DNA of 64,000 nucleotides from Oscillospiraceae bacterium (GTDB lineage Bacteria; Bacillota; Clostridia; Oscillospirales; Oscillospiraceae). The notes under the pieces were generated by a model. That model did not search any database, was not told where the DNA came from, and saw nothing but the letters and a program-made list of their open reading frames with translations. Location of the stretch: NCBI GenBank assembly GCA_902802045.1, contig CADCKQ010000002.1:186001-250000 (forward strand). Direction: 5' to 3'. Shown here in pieces: positions 35,036 through 42,739 of this stretch. Every line of letters starts with the position of its first letter. Position 1 is the stretch's first letter. Both the position numbers and the translations under genes were made by a program.

Positions 35036-36202
35036 TCAGGATTCCCGGATCAAAACCACCGTAAAGGCCGCCTGTCCGTTCCACTTCAGCGGCAGCATAT
35101 CCCTGCTGACCGTTACTGTTTTTAAACAAGGCAGCGCCTCCAGAGGCGTCAGGTCGCACACATCGGTGTGCTCCAGATGCAGCGTCTCCAGGCTTGGCAG
35201 CTCCTTCAGCGCGGAGAGATCGTCAACCCCGCTGCCCGCGAGGCTCAGCTCCCTCAGAAGCAGGTGCCCGTTCAGGCCGGACAGGTCGTCCAGCGGCTGA
35301 CAGATCAGGGAGAGACGCTCCAGCTTGGACATGAATTCGATCAGACGCAGATCAGACACCTGCCCCAGGATCACCGGAGCACCGTTGACGCGGCAGATTC
35401 CGTCCGCGTCGAATGAAACGGCGGCCTTGCTGTCCGCCGTCAGATTTCCGCAGAAATACAGTTCGGGGATCTCGGCGATCTGCCAGCGGTAGATCTCGTC
35501 CGAGGGAATATCCAGCGCCCGACGGATGGCCCGCTCCTGCTGCTTATCAGGGAAGCTGACGGCAAAGAAGCGCTCCGCCTCTCCCAGCTCGACAATGGGC
35601 ACGGGGGATTCCGTCAAGGGTGGGATCGGCGTTTCCGTCGGGAGTTCGAGCGCCGTGTGAGGGCTCCATCTCCCCGTGGTCAGCGCGCCTAGCGCGCCCG
35701 CAGCCGCAAGGAAGAAGAGCAGCGAGACGATCAGTCCCAGCGCCCGCCAGGGAACGAGCTCTGTAAAGCTCCGGTGCAGGCGGCGGGGCAGAAAGCCGGA
35801 GCGCAGGATCGCATCGGCCCGCTCCCCGGCGGTCTCCATCAGGGAAATCTCAGGATTTCCGTCCAGAATCCCGTCCCATTTCCTGTCCGGCACCGTGTCC
35901 TCCAGCCGGACGAGCAGGATCGGCTTTTCCTGCCGGACAGCGGCTTTCATTTCACTGTAGCAGTTGTGGGATTCCAGCGCCCGCTCGGAGATGAAGAAGA
36001 TCACCCGCTCGCAGCTCTGCATATGCCGTGCGATGTTTGTGGGCCAGTCGCTGCCTGCCGGGATGCCCTCGTCGTACCAGAGCCGCCAGCCCTTTTCATG
36101 AAGGATCCGGATGGTGTCGAGGACCGCGTCGGACTGACGGTGGGCATAGCTGATAAAGACGAAGGGTCGGCTGCCCTCATAAGGCTTGAAAAAGCCGCTC
36201 AC
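35036..36202 (-). CDS. TIR-TM-LRR protein with catalytic-type TIR domain
   Basis: 388 residues. Residues 10-135 are a clear TIR domain: FVFISYAHRQSD (box 1), WRLWYDEGIPAGSDW (BB loop, 40-53), VIFFISERALESHNCYSEMKAAV with the putative NADase Glu84, and PILLVRLED. A membrane helix covers about 154-176, then a Pro-rich stretch and a C-terminal region of 190 residues ending in about four leucine-rich repeats (LERLSLICQPLDDLSGL, LRELSLAGSGVDDLSAL, LETLHLEHTDVCDLTPL). TIR domains of this type cleave NAD or make cyclic ADP-ribose signals. The start overlaps the preceding pseudo-TIR gene by 4 nt (ATGA). Confidence 0.82.
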   Translation of the reverse strand: MSGFFKPYEGSRPFVFISYAHRQSDAVLDTIRILHEKGWRLWYDEGIPAGSDWPTNIARHMQSCERVIFFISERALESHNCYSEMKAAVRQEKPILLVRLEDTVPDRKWDGILDGNPEISLMETAGERADAILRSGFLPRRLHRSFTELVPWRALGLIVSLLFFLAAAGALGALTTGRWSPHTALELPTETPIPPLTESPVPIVELGEAERFFAVSFPDKQQERAIRRALDIPSDEIYRWQIAEIPELYFCGNLTADSKAAVSFDADGICRVNGAPVILGQVSDLRLIEFMSKLERLSLICQPLDDLSGLNGHLLLRELSLAGSGVDDLSALKELPSLETLHLEHTDVCDLTPLEALPCLKTVTVSRDMLPLKWNGQAAFTVVLIRES

Positions 36203-37029
36203 GTACCGTCACCTCCGCTCAGGGCGATGACATAGTCACCCTCCGGCAGCGCGCCGCCGTCCAGAAGCGCGTGCTGTGGCAGCTCGATACGCTCCAGGGC
36301 CGGAAGCAGTTCAAGTTCCTCCCAGCTCTCCGGCAGCTCACGGAAGCGCAGGAAGATGATCTCACTCGCCCGGTCCTCTGTGATCGCGCCGCCTCCCGCA
36401 GCCTGCCGCACAGCGGCCCGGATCACCGGGTCGCTGATCCTCACTTCATCCCGCGCCGCGGGAGAGAACCAGCCGAACACCCTGAAACCCGCGAAGGACA
36501 CCGCGGCCAGCAGCAGAGCCAGCGCGCAGAAGGTTATCGTAAGTTTTTTTATAATGCTGCCGTTGTCTTCAAGTTTGACCGGTTCGCCGATCATTTCCAT
36601 GGAAAAACCCTCGGCGTGCAGAACGGCGCTCTCCCATTCATCCTCCGACAGCTTATACAAGGGAATATGCGGGATCGTCTCACGCAGATTCATGGCGAGA
36701 CGGCGATCCTTTTCGTCCGGATCCAGGCATACGATCGGGCGATTGAATTTCTGGTTGACGAGGACGGCGCTTTTGCTGTCCCGATCCGCGCAAAGCGCGT
36801 CCGTCAGATACACCAGGGTCAGCGCCGCCCTTTCGTAGCGCTCCTGCCGGTGCAGCAGCTCTTCCGCGCTGCCTGCCGCTCCGACGCAGAACCAGACCCG
36901 GCAGCCCCGGGCCAGCAGCGGACGCAGGAGCTTCCGGACACGGCCGCAGTCTTCCTCGGCAAAGGCAAAGTACAGGTATGGCTGATCCCCCTCATAGGGT
37001 TGGATCTGTTTCATCCGGTTTTTGCTCAT
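36199..37029 (-). CDS. Degenerate TIR-TM protein with short C-terminal domain
   Basis: 276 residues. Residues 15-125 follow the same TIR layout as the next gene (PYLYFAFAEEDCGRV, CRVWFCVGA, LTLVYLTDALCADRDSKSAVL, PIVCLD). The catalytic Glu position is Ala88 and the BB loop is shortened, so it is probably a pseudo-TIR. A membrane helix lies at 163-186. The C-terminal 85 residues carry the same IRxAxR...ITED...LPALERIEL cap seen before LRRs, with at most one repeat. It begins 20 nt after the HD-RyR gene and overlaps the TIR-TM-LRR gene by 4 nt. Confidence 0.65.
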   Translation of the reverse strand: MSKNRMKQIQPYEGDQPYLYFAFAEEDCGRVRKLLRPLLARGCRVWFCVGAAGSAEELLHRQERYERAALTLVYLTDALCADRDSKSAVLVNQKFNRPIVCLDPDEKDRRLAMNLRETIPHIPLYKLSEDEWESAVLHAEGFSMEMIGEPVKLEDNGSIIKKLTITFCALALLLAAVSFAGFRVFGWFSPAARDEVRISDPVIRAAVRQAAGGGAITEDRASEIIFLRFRELPESWEELELLPALERIELPQHALLDGGALPEGDYVIALSGGDGT

Positions 37030-37049
37030 ATGTGTTGTCCTGCTTCTGC

Positions 37050-39068
37050 TTACAGCTTATATATACGCAGCCCGTCAAACTTTTTAAGCAGCTTGAGCAT
37101 ACTGTTGAAGGGCCTCCAGTCCTTGTCCTGATCTTCCTCCGCGAGAGAGATGAAATGCTCTCGGATCCCCTCGTCCGTAACATCCCCGTCCATGGCCAGC
37201 TTGTGGCAGCGCAGCAGCTCCCGAAGCGCTCTCCTCGCCTGCCGGTCATCCGGATCAAGCGGCAGGGTCTCATAGGCTGTGCCATAACGCCAGCCCATGG
37301 CCTGATGCTCCCGCACCCAGCGTTCATGCTCCAGGGGAGCGATCTGCAGCGCCTGCTCGGGCGTGAAGGCCGTCACCATCTCATAATCCACCGGCCTGTC
37401 CGTATAGAAGCAGCCCAAAGCATTGAGATAACGGCCGAAGCTTTTGGCGCGGTTGATGCCGGAGAGCTGGTATTCCAGCGACTGCGAGCTGAATCCGGCT
37501 TCCAATTCCTCCGCGCTTGTCTCCGGAGGCATGTTCCGACCGTGGAGCGCCACGGCAAAATCGTATAAGTGGAGGAAATTGCTGTCGGAGAGGTAGATGT
37601 GCTTGCTCCGGCGATCCACCCTGCGGACGTCCGGGCGGATATGCAAAGGACAGGACCCGGTGTCCACGATCTTTTCAATATCCGCGGTGAAGCGCTGCTC
37701 CTTCTCCGCCATATCGCTGTATGCCTTCAGGCGAGGAGGCTTCCCCTGCTCGCCGCCCGCTTCCCAGGAGGCGTATTTCAGCTTGAAAGCGTCGATCTTT
37801 TCCTGTTCTTCCCTGTCGTAGTAATAGACGGCGCGTATCGCGCTGTCTGAAAAATCAAAATCGACGGCCATGGGGTGAAGCTCTGTGCGGGAATTGCGCC
37901 CGTAGGCGGTGCGATCCCAACACTGCAGCTCGTCGCAGAGCATCAGCAGCCAGGCAAGCGGATGAAGCTCCGCCTTCAGCGGCGCTTTGCGCTTTTCTTT
38001 GTCCTTGTAAAAGGCTATGGAGAACTTATAGATGCTGTTGTGCAGCAGAATAGCCGACAGCGCGTCCACATGCATGGGACCGAGGTTCTCCGCGCCGAGC
38101 TCTTCCTCCAGTTCCCTGTAAAGGCGGGTGGCGCTGAAGAAGGCGTGATCCATGAAATAGCCGAAGCGGTTGGGCTGCGTCGGCTTTCGGTCCAGGACAT
38201 CCAGCAGGTAGTCCTCGGAGAAGTCATAGACCGCGCCGAGCTTTTGCGCGATATCATGCGCCAGCAGAGCGCTGACCGTCTCAAAGCGTTTTCCATACAG
38301 CGTCTCGAAACGGTCCTTCGCCGCCTCGTCCAGCCCGGTCAGAGCCTCCACATCATGATAGGCCAGGTACAGACTGCCCTTGCCGCGCTCCTGATGATCC
38401 ACCTCAAAGTAGCTGAGTACCTGCTCAAAAGGAAGCTCGAAGGGATAGCCGATATCGTGAAAGAGCGCTGTCAGTCCCCAGTATTCCAGAAACAGATTGG
38501 CTCTCCCGTTCTCTTCCTGATCCTCCAACCTATAGAAGCTCTGAAAGCTGTGCCTATAGGCCGCATTTGTCTCATAGATCGCAAGCCCGAGCGCGAACAC
38601 GTAAACCGAGTGGGAATAATGGTCCCGGTGCTTCATCAGCAGAGAGCTCCCGTTGGCTTCGTACTCGGACAAAAGCTCAACCATACGCTTGGAATTCCCG
38701 TAGCGTCCGAGGAACATTTCCAGATAGCAGTAATAGACCGTATAGGCGTCCTCGGCCACGCCGGAATCGATAAAGGCTTCCAGCGCCTTTTCCAGACAAA
38801 GCCGGTCGATATCCATCTCCATATTATAGGGTATCTGGCCGGCAGACAGGCTCTTGCCGAGGAAAACGCCGGTCCGCTGCTCCTCCGCCTCTTTCTCGGG
38901 ATCAAAGAGAAGCCCCTCGCAACGCTCGTGGATAAAGCGCAGCGCAGCGGATTTCAGATCCTGCAGGCAGGCTCTGTTTTGATAGAGAGGCGGCTGATAC
39001 GGACCCACATCTGCCCCGAAGCGAACTTCGTTCTTTTTTCTCATATTTTCGATTGCGGTATAGGCCAT
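37050..39068 (-). CDS. HD-domain protein with C-terminal RyR domain
   Basis: 672 residues, soluble. The central part (about 145-400) has an HD phosphohydrolase pattern: candidate metal ligands His150/His153 (RDHYSHSVYVFALGLAIY), the His204-Asp205 pair in ALFHDIGYPFE, later His residues (AHDIA, DHAF, LLHNS) and Asp379 (LMLCDEL). Residues 577-625 form a RyR domain (LEHERWVREHQAMGWRYG), a module seen in bacterial nucleotide-signalling conflict systems and in ryanodine receptors. It is the first gene of the five-gene operon, expressed from the promoter at 39098-39126. It might hydrolyse or sense the nucleotide signal. The exact substrate is unknown. Confidence 0.75.
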   Translation of the reverse strand: MAYTAIENMRKKNEVRFGADVGPYQPPLYQNRACLQDLKSAALRFIHERCEGLLFDPEKEAEEQRTGVFLGKSLSAGQIPYNMEMDIDRLCLEKALEAFIDSGVAEDAYTVYYCYLEMFLGRYGNSKRMVELLSEYEANGSSLLMKHRDHYSHSVYVFALGLAIYETNAAYRHSFQSFYRLEDQEENGRANLFLEYWGLTALFHDIGYPFELPFEQVLSYFEVDHQERGKGSLYLAYHDVEALTGLDEAAKDRFETLYGKRFETVSALLAHDIAQKLGAVYDFSEDYLLDVLDRKPTQPNRFGYFMDHAFFSATRLYRELEEELGAENLGPMHVDALSAILLHNSIYKFSIAFYKDKEKRKAPLKAELHPLAWLLMLCDELQCWDRTAYGRNSRTELHPMAVDFDFSDSAIRAVYYYDREEQEKIDAFKLKYASWEAGGEQGKPPRLKAYSDMAEKEQRFTADIEKIVDTGSCPLHIRPDVRRVDRRSKHIYLSDSNFLHLYDFAVALHGRNMPPETSAEELEAGFSSQSLEYQLSGINRAKSFGRYLNALGCFYTDRPVDYEMVTAFTPEQALQIAPLEHERWVREHQAMGWRYGTAYETLPLDPDDRQARRALRELLRCHKLAMDGDVTDEGIREHFISLAEEDQDKDWRPFNSMLKLLKKFDGLRIYKL

Positions 39069-39097
39069 GCTCGTCTCCTTCGCGGTAGGATACTTTC

Positions 39098-39126
39098 AGT
39101 ATACACATTTGGGTATACCTGCGCAA
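39098..39126 (-). promoter_or_regulatory. Promoter and possible operator of the TIR/LRR operon
   Basis: Read on the minus strand: TTGCGC (39121-39126), 17 nt, TATACT (39098-39103), about 30 nt before the HD-RyR start. Two GTATAC palindromes (39099-39104 and 39113-39118), 14 bp apart, lie in the spacer and on the -10. This is a possible binding site for a dimeric repressor. Confidence 0.55.
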
Positions 39127-39135
39127 TACAAAAAG

Positions 39136-39171
39136 GAAGATGACCTGCACATGAAAATGCAGATCATCTTC
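39136..39171 (-). terminator. Terminator of yebC
   Basis: 14-nt arms GAAGATGACCTGCA (39136-39149) and TGCAGATCATCTTC (39158-39171), one mismatch. The minus strand continues with CTTTTTG. The plus strand also has ATTTTT after it. It separates yebC from the HD-RyR promoter. Confidence 0.82.
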
Positions 39172-39188
39172 AATTTTTATGATCTTTA

Positions 39189-39929
39189 TCACTCCGCGTC
39201 TTCCCAGTTGTGCCATACGTTCTGGACGTCGTCGTTGTCGTCGAACATATCGAGCATCTTCTGCATATTTTTGATATCGTCTTCGTTCGTGAGCTTGATA
39301 TAGCCGTTCTGCGGAAGCATCTCCACCTGTGCGGATACGAGCTTGTATCCCTTCTCTGTCAGTGCGTCAGCCACCGAGGCGACGTCGTCCTCATTCGTGT
39401 AAACGGTGAACACGTCCTCATCCGGCTCGAAGTCCTGGGCTCCTGCGTCGAGAGCGTCCATCATGGCCGTATCCTCGTCGTAGTCCCCGTCCTCGTTGTC
39501 GATTACTATTACGCCTTTCTTATCGAAGGACCAGGATACGCAGTTTGCGGTGCCCATATTTCCGCCGTACTTGTCGAAATAGTGCCTTACCTCGCCTGCC
39601 GTACGGTTGCGGTTATCCGTCATTGTCTCGACTATGACGGCGACTCCGCTGGGTCCGTAGCCCTCATAGACGACCTTTTCGTAGTTGTCCGTATTGCCGC
39701 TTCCGAGCGCCTTGTCTATGGTCCTCTTTATATTGTCATTGGGCATATTCGCAGCCTTGGCCTTGGCGATGACGGCGGCTAACCTCGAGTTCGCTCTCGG
39801 ATCTCCGCTTCCGCCCTCTTTGACCGCTACGATCATTTCCCTGGCTATCTTTGTAAAGGCCTGGGCTCTCTTGGCATCTGCCGCGCCTTTTGTTTTCTGT
39901 ATGTTATGCCATTTTGAATGTCCTGACAT
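39189..39929 (-). CDS. yebC: YebC/PmpR-family protein
   Basis: 246 residues, standard length. The N-terminus MSGHSKWHNIQ and the segments RANSRLAAVIAKAKAANMPNDNIKRTIDKA and GPSGVAVIVETMTDNRNRTAGEVRHYFDK are diagnostic. Family members are annotated as transcriptional regulators; recent work also assigns YebC proteins a role in relieving ribosome stalling on proline-rich sequences. Cytoplasmic, three domains. It is the housekeeping gene bordering the TIR/LRR operon on one side and has its own terminator. Confidence 0.95.
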   Translation of the reverse strand: MSGHSKWHNIQKTKGAADAKRAQAFTKIAREMIVAVKEGGSGDPRANSRLAAVIAKAKAANMPNDNIKRTIDKALGSGNTDNYEKVVYEGYGPSGVAVIVETMTDNRNRTAGEVRHYFDKYGGNMGTANCVSWSFDKKGVIVIDNEDGDYDEDTAMMDALDAGAQDFEPDEDVFTVYTNEDDVASVADALTEKGYKLVSAQVEMLPQNGYIKLTNEDDIKNMQKMLDMFDDNDDVQNVWHNWEDAE

Positions 39930-40007
39930 ACCTCTGTTCCTCCGTTGAAAAATCTTCGATTACTTTATCATAATCCCGCTTCAAAAACAAGAACCTTCTC
40001 TATTTTC

Positions 40008-40418
40008 TCACCTGAGGTACTCCCTCGTATAGCTGCACTCTTCCCCGCCGTAAAACTTGTCCAGAACCTTTTGAAATACCGGATTGTCGCTGACCATCGA
40101 AAATAAAGTCATGCTGGACCTGAGCTTCAGATCGTCGGGGTAGCCCATCACCTCAGTGGGATCGTCGCTGTCAAGCTCCAGAAGAGCATTGGATATCTCG
40201 ATAAGCCTTTTTGATAAGACAGGGTCCTCCATATAGGCCTCAGCCTCTTCCCTGCCCCTGATAGCGTAGTATTGGGCCGTGCCGCTGTAGCCGAGCCCTT
40301 CGAGCTGCGGGAAGATGTACCAGATCCAGTGGCTGCGTTTATGTCCCGCCCGTATCTCCCTCAGCGCGGTCTCATAATCTCTCGCCTGCGCGTTTAAAAA
40401 TCTGCTTAAGTCCGCCAT
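40008..40418 (-). CDS. DUF1810-family protein
   Basis: 136 residues, full-length DUF1810: DLSRFLNAQARDYETALREIRAGHKRSHWIWYIFPQL near the N-terminus and the MTLFSMVSDNPVFQKVLDKFYGGEEC block near the end. Structures of the family are all-alpha; function unknown. It lies 18 nt after the YczE-like gene and is probably the last gene of the ornithine-gene run. Confidence 0.93.
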   Translation of the reverse strand: MADLSRFLNAQARDYETALREIRAGHKRSHWIWYIFPQLEGLGYSGTAQYYAIRGREEAEAYMEDPVLSKRLIEISNALLELDSDDPTEVMGYPDDLKLRSSMTLFSMVSDNPVFQKVLDKFYGGEECSYTREYLR

Positions 40419-40436
40419 GATATCCCTCCCAAATAA

Positions 40437-41087
40437 TTATCTCTGTTTTACAAACCTTTTGACTAACTTTTCGCTGTACGGCATGAAGATCCCCGCGGCG
40501 GGGCCGACGAGAAAGGCGCAGATCAGAGTCCCCACGCCGACGACGCCTCCGAGAAGCCAGCCCAGGAGCACAAATATGATGTCCACGCCCACTCTGACCG
40601 CTCCGAAGGGCAGACGCGTCTTGTCGCTTATTACGACCGACACCAGGTCGTTGGGGCCGGTCCCGGCCTCGGATTTTATGACTATGGTCATTCCAAAGGC
40701 CAGAATGACGCAGCCCAGAGCGAGAGTCAGTATCCTCAAAACAAGTGGAGCGCTCAAAAGTTCCAGCGGCGAGAGGATCAGGCTGAACATGTCTATTATC
40801 GGGCCGCCGAGAAGCATGCAAAGAAGCGTTCCGATACGTATATAGCTCCTGTCAACTATAAGAAGTATCGCGACTATAAGCAGGCTCACTGCCACATGTA
40901 CCCTTCCGTGAGTCAGCCACTGGCCTTTGATAAGCTCCCCGAGCTTTCTGAAAAGCCCCTGTATCATCACATTGAAGGGGTCCGAGCCCATGGAAGTCTG
41001 CAGGAACAGCGTGACGCCCAGGTGCGCGATCGTGAGGCCGCAGAGCAGAATGATCACTCTTATCAGGGTCTCGCGGTTAAATTTCAT
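40437..41087 (-). CDS. YczE/YyaS-family integral membrane protein
   Basis: 216 residues with about six membrane helices. The opening LGVTLFLQTSMGSDPFNVMIQGL and the internal repeat IVIKSEAGTGPNDLVSVVI are typical of the YczE family, where two related halves each carry a Gly-x-x-P-(F/N)-(D/N) motif. The B. subtilis homologue is linked to surfactin regulation, but the general function is unknown. It overlaps the GNAT gene by 4 nt. Confidence 0.88.
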   Translation of the reverse strand: MKFNRETLIRVIILLCGLTIAHLGVTLFLQTSMGSDPFNVMIQGLFRKLGELIKGQWLTHGRVHVAVSLLIVAILLIVDRSYIRIGTLLCMLLGGPIIDMFSLILSPLELLSAPLVLRILTLALGCVILAFGMTIVIKSEAGTGPNDLVSVVISDKTRLPFGAVRVGVDIIFVLLGWLLGGVVGVGTLICAFLVGPAAGIFMPYSEKLVKRFVKQR

Positions 41088-41629
41088 ACATTCTCCTCAA
41101 GTTTCTTCTCGAGCAGTACCAGGTGAATTTCCGGAAGCCCGTTGAACACGGCCGGAACTATCCCCCTCTCCTCATAGCCGAGCTTTTTGTATAAGGCTCT
41201 GGCGCGCGCATTATGCTCATCCGTATCCATCCTGAGATACGGGCAGCCGTTTTTAAGGGCGTGATCTTCGTAACATCTGACGAATATCTTCCCATATCCC
41301 CTGCCGGAATAAGGCGGGTCCGTCATAAAGGTATGGAGCACCATGACTTTCTCATCCGGTGCGGGATATCTCCAGTCCGCGCCGTAATACGCGTCTTCCT
41401 GCTCTTGGTTGATCCTCCCGCAGCACAGGATCCGGCCCTTTTCCTCAAGGACGAACATCTCCCCGGCCTCTATGGTCTCTTTCGCGATCTCTGCCGTCGG
41501 ATAGACGTTTCTCTTCCAGCCGGTGGAGATCCTTCCGGCTTCCTCCTCGTCGAGGTTCCGGCTGTATATCCCCTCTATCTGATTAAGATCGCTTATATCC
41601 GCTTTTCGGAATACCAGATCATCCGGCAT
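41084..41629 (-). CDS. GNAT-family N-acetyltransferase
   Basis: 181 residues. Acetyl-CoA binding is indicated by YSGRGYGKIFVRCYEDHA (the Q/RxxGxG/A loop), followed by LRMDTDEHNARARALYKKLGYEERG. Acceptor unknown. It starts 12 nt after the ornithine-cyclodeaminase-like gene and overlaps the YczE-like gene, so all are in one transcript. Confidence 0.9.
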   Translation of the reverse strand: MPDDLVFRKADISDLNQIEGIYSRNLDEEEAGRISTGWKRNVYPTAEIAKETIEAGEMFVLEEKGRILCCGRINQEQEDAYYGADWRYPAPDEKVMVLHTFMTDPPYSGRGYGKIFVRCYEDHALKNGCPYLRMDTDEHNARARALYKKLGYEERGIVPAVFNGLPEIHLVLLEKKLEENV

Positions 41630-41641
41630 TTTTATTTCCTC

Positions 41642-42739
41642 TTACAGTAAGCCCAGGCCTTTTGCAACGATCGTGATGAAGTCCTGGACATTCGTGACGA
41701 AGGTCGTCGCGCAGAGGCTTCCCCTGTCCAGGAGCTTGTTTACAACGAACTCGTCCGAATCCACGCAGTAGAGGTATACGGGGCGAACCGTGCCGTCGGT
41801 CAGTAACTTGAACGAGGGCGTCATATTCCCTGTGGCGATCGTGTGGAGCATTGTAGCCAGGCAGATGACCGTAGTTGCCTTTTTTACAAGTCCCCGCATG
41901 GCGTCCTGGCCTTCATATACATCCCCGATGACTTCCGGAAGAGGCCCGTCGTCGCGGATGGAGCCTGTCAGAACAAAGGGTATGTCCTTTTTGACAAGGC
42001 TGTACATTATTCCGTTGTCTATATTGCAGTCCTTTATGAAATTTGCGATCGAGCCGCGCTCGCGGACTTTGTTTATGACTTCGATATGATTGTAGTGCCC
42101 GTTCGGAACAGAGCGCTGCGTATAGATATCCTGGCCGAGAGCGGTGTGAAGATAAGCGGCCTCGAGGTCGTGGGTCGCGAGGGCGTTTCCGGCCATAAGG
42201 CCCTGCGCGTAACCGTTTTCTATGAGAAGCTGCATTGCCTTCCTGGCGTTTGAGTCGAAAGCGAAGGCCGGCCCCATGACCCAGAGGATATTGCCGTTTT
42301 CCTTCTCTTCCTTAAGAAGCTCTATCAGCCTATCGTAATCTCTCGCGTAGGAGGTCTCACGGCTGCGGTTTTTGCGGAAAAGGAACTGATCTCCGCTGCC
42401 CTCGTCCGCTTCTTCAAAGCCGCCGGCGTGCATGTAGATCCCTTCCTCGCAGTTTTCGGTCCTGCCGAGGATAACGCTGTCGCCTTCGCGGAGCTTCCTG
42501 TATTCGAGGACTTCGAGCTTTCCGTCGGGGCGTATGACGACGCTGCAGTCCATACGGCTGTCTTCCGCTATTTTCCACCTGCCGCCGATCTTGAAATACT
42601 CGGGGTATATGGACGTGCTGTGGAAGTTTTCTGGCGCGACTCCGTCTTTTGTGACGGCAGCCGTCTTTACGTCGGGAGCGTTTACGAACTTCTCAGACTC
42701 AAAGTCCGGAGCGTGATATCCGGGAAATGCAAAGGACAT
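41642..42739 (-). CDS. TIGR00300/LOR-SDH-type protein, alternative ornithine cyclodeaminase-like
   Basis: 365 residues; probably cytoplasmic, NAD-binding. The sequence (VMGPAFAFDSNARKAMQLLI, LMAGNALATHDLEAAYLHTALGQD, FVLTGSIRDDGPLPEV) matches the TIGR00300 family. Related archaeal and cyanobacterial (AgrE/ArgZ C-terminal) proteins are reported to convert ornithine to proline with release of ammonia. Its start overlaps the stop of the ornithine carbamoyltransferase gene by 1 nt (TAATG), so the two compete for or share ornithine. The substrate is therefore an inference from family and context. Confidence 0.8.
   Translation of the reverse strand: MSFAFPGYHAPDFESEKFVNAPDVKTAAVTKDGVAPENFHSTSIYPEYFKIGGRWKIAEDSRMDCSVVIRPDGKLEVLEYRKLREGDSVILGRTENCEEGIYMHAGGFEEADEGSGDQFLFRKNRSRETSYARDYDRLIELLKEEKENGNILWVMGPAFAFDSNARKAMQLLIENGYAQGLMAGNALATHDLEAAYLHTALGQDIYTQRSVPNGHYNHIEVINKVRERGSIANFIKDCNIDNGIMYSLVKKDIPFVLTGSIRDDGPLPEVIGDVYEGQDAMRGLVKKATTVICLATMLHTIATGNMTPSFKLLTDGTVRPVYLYCVDSDEFVVNKLLDRGSLCATTFVTNVQDFITIVAKGLGLL

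Noticed and set aside
37875..39143. 422-codon plus-strand frame opposite HD-RyR
   Set aside because: No domain, no ribosome binding site, crosses the promoter of the minus-strand operon.
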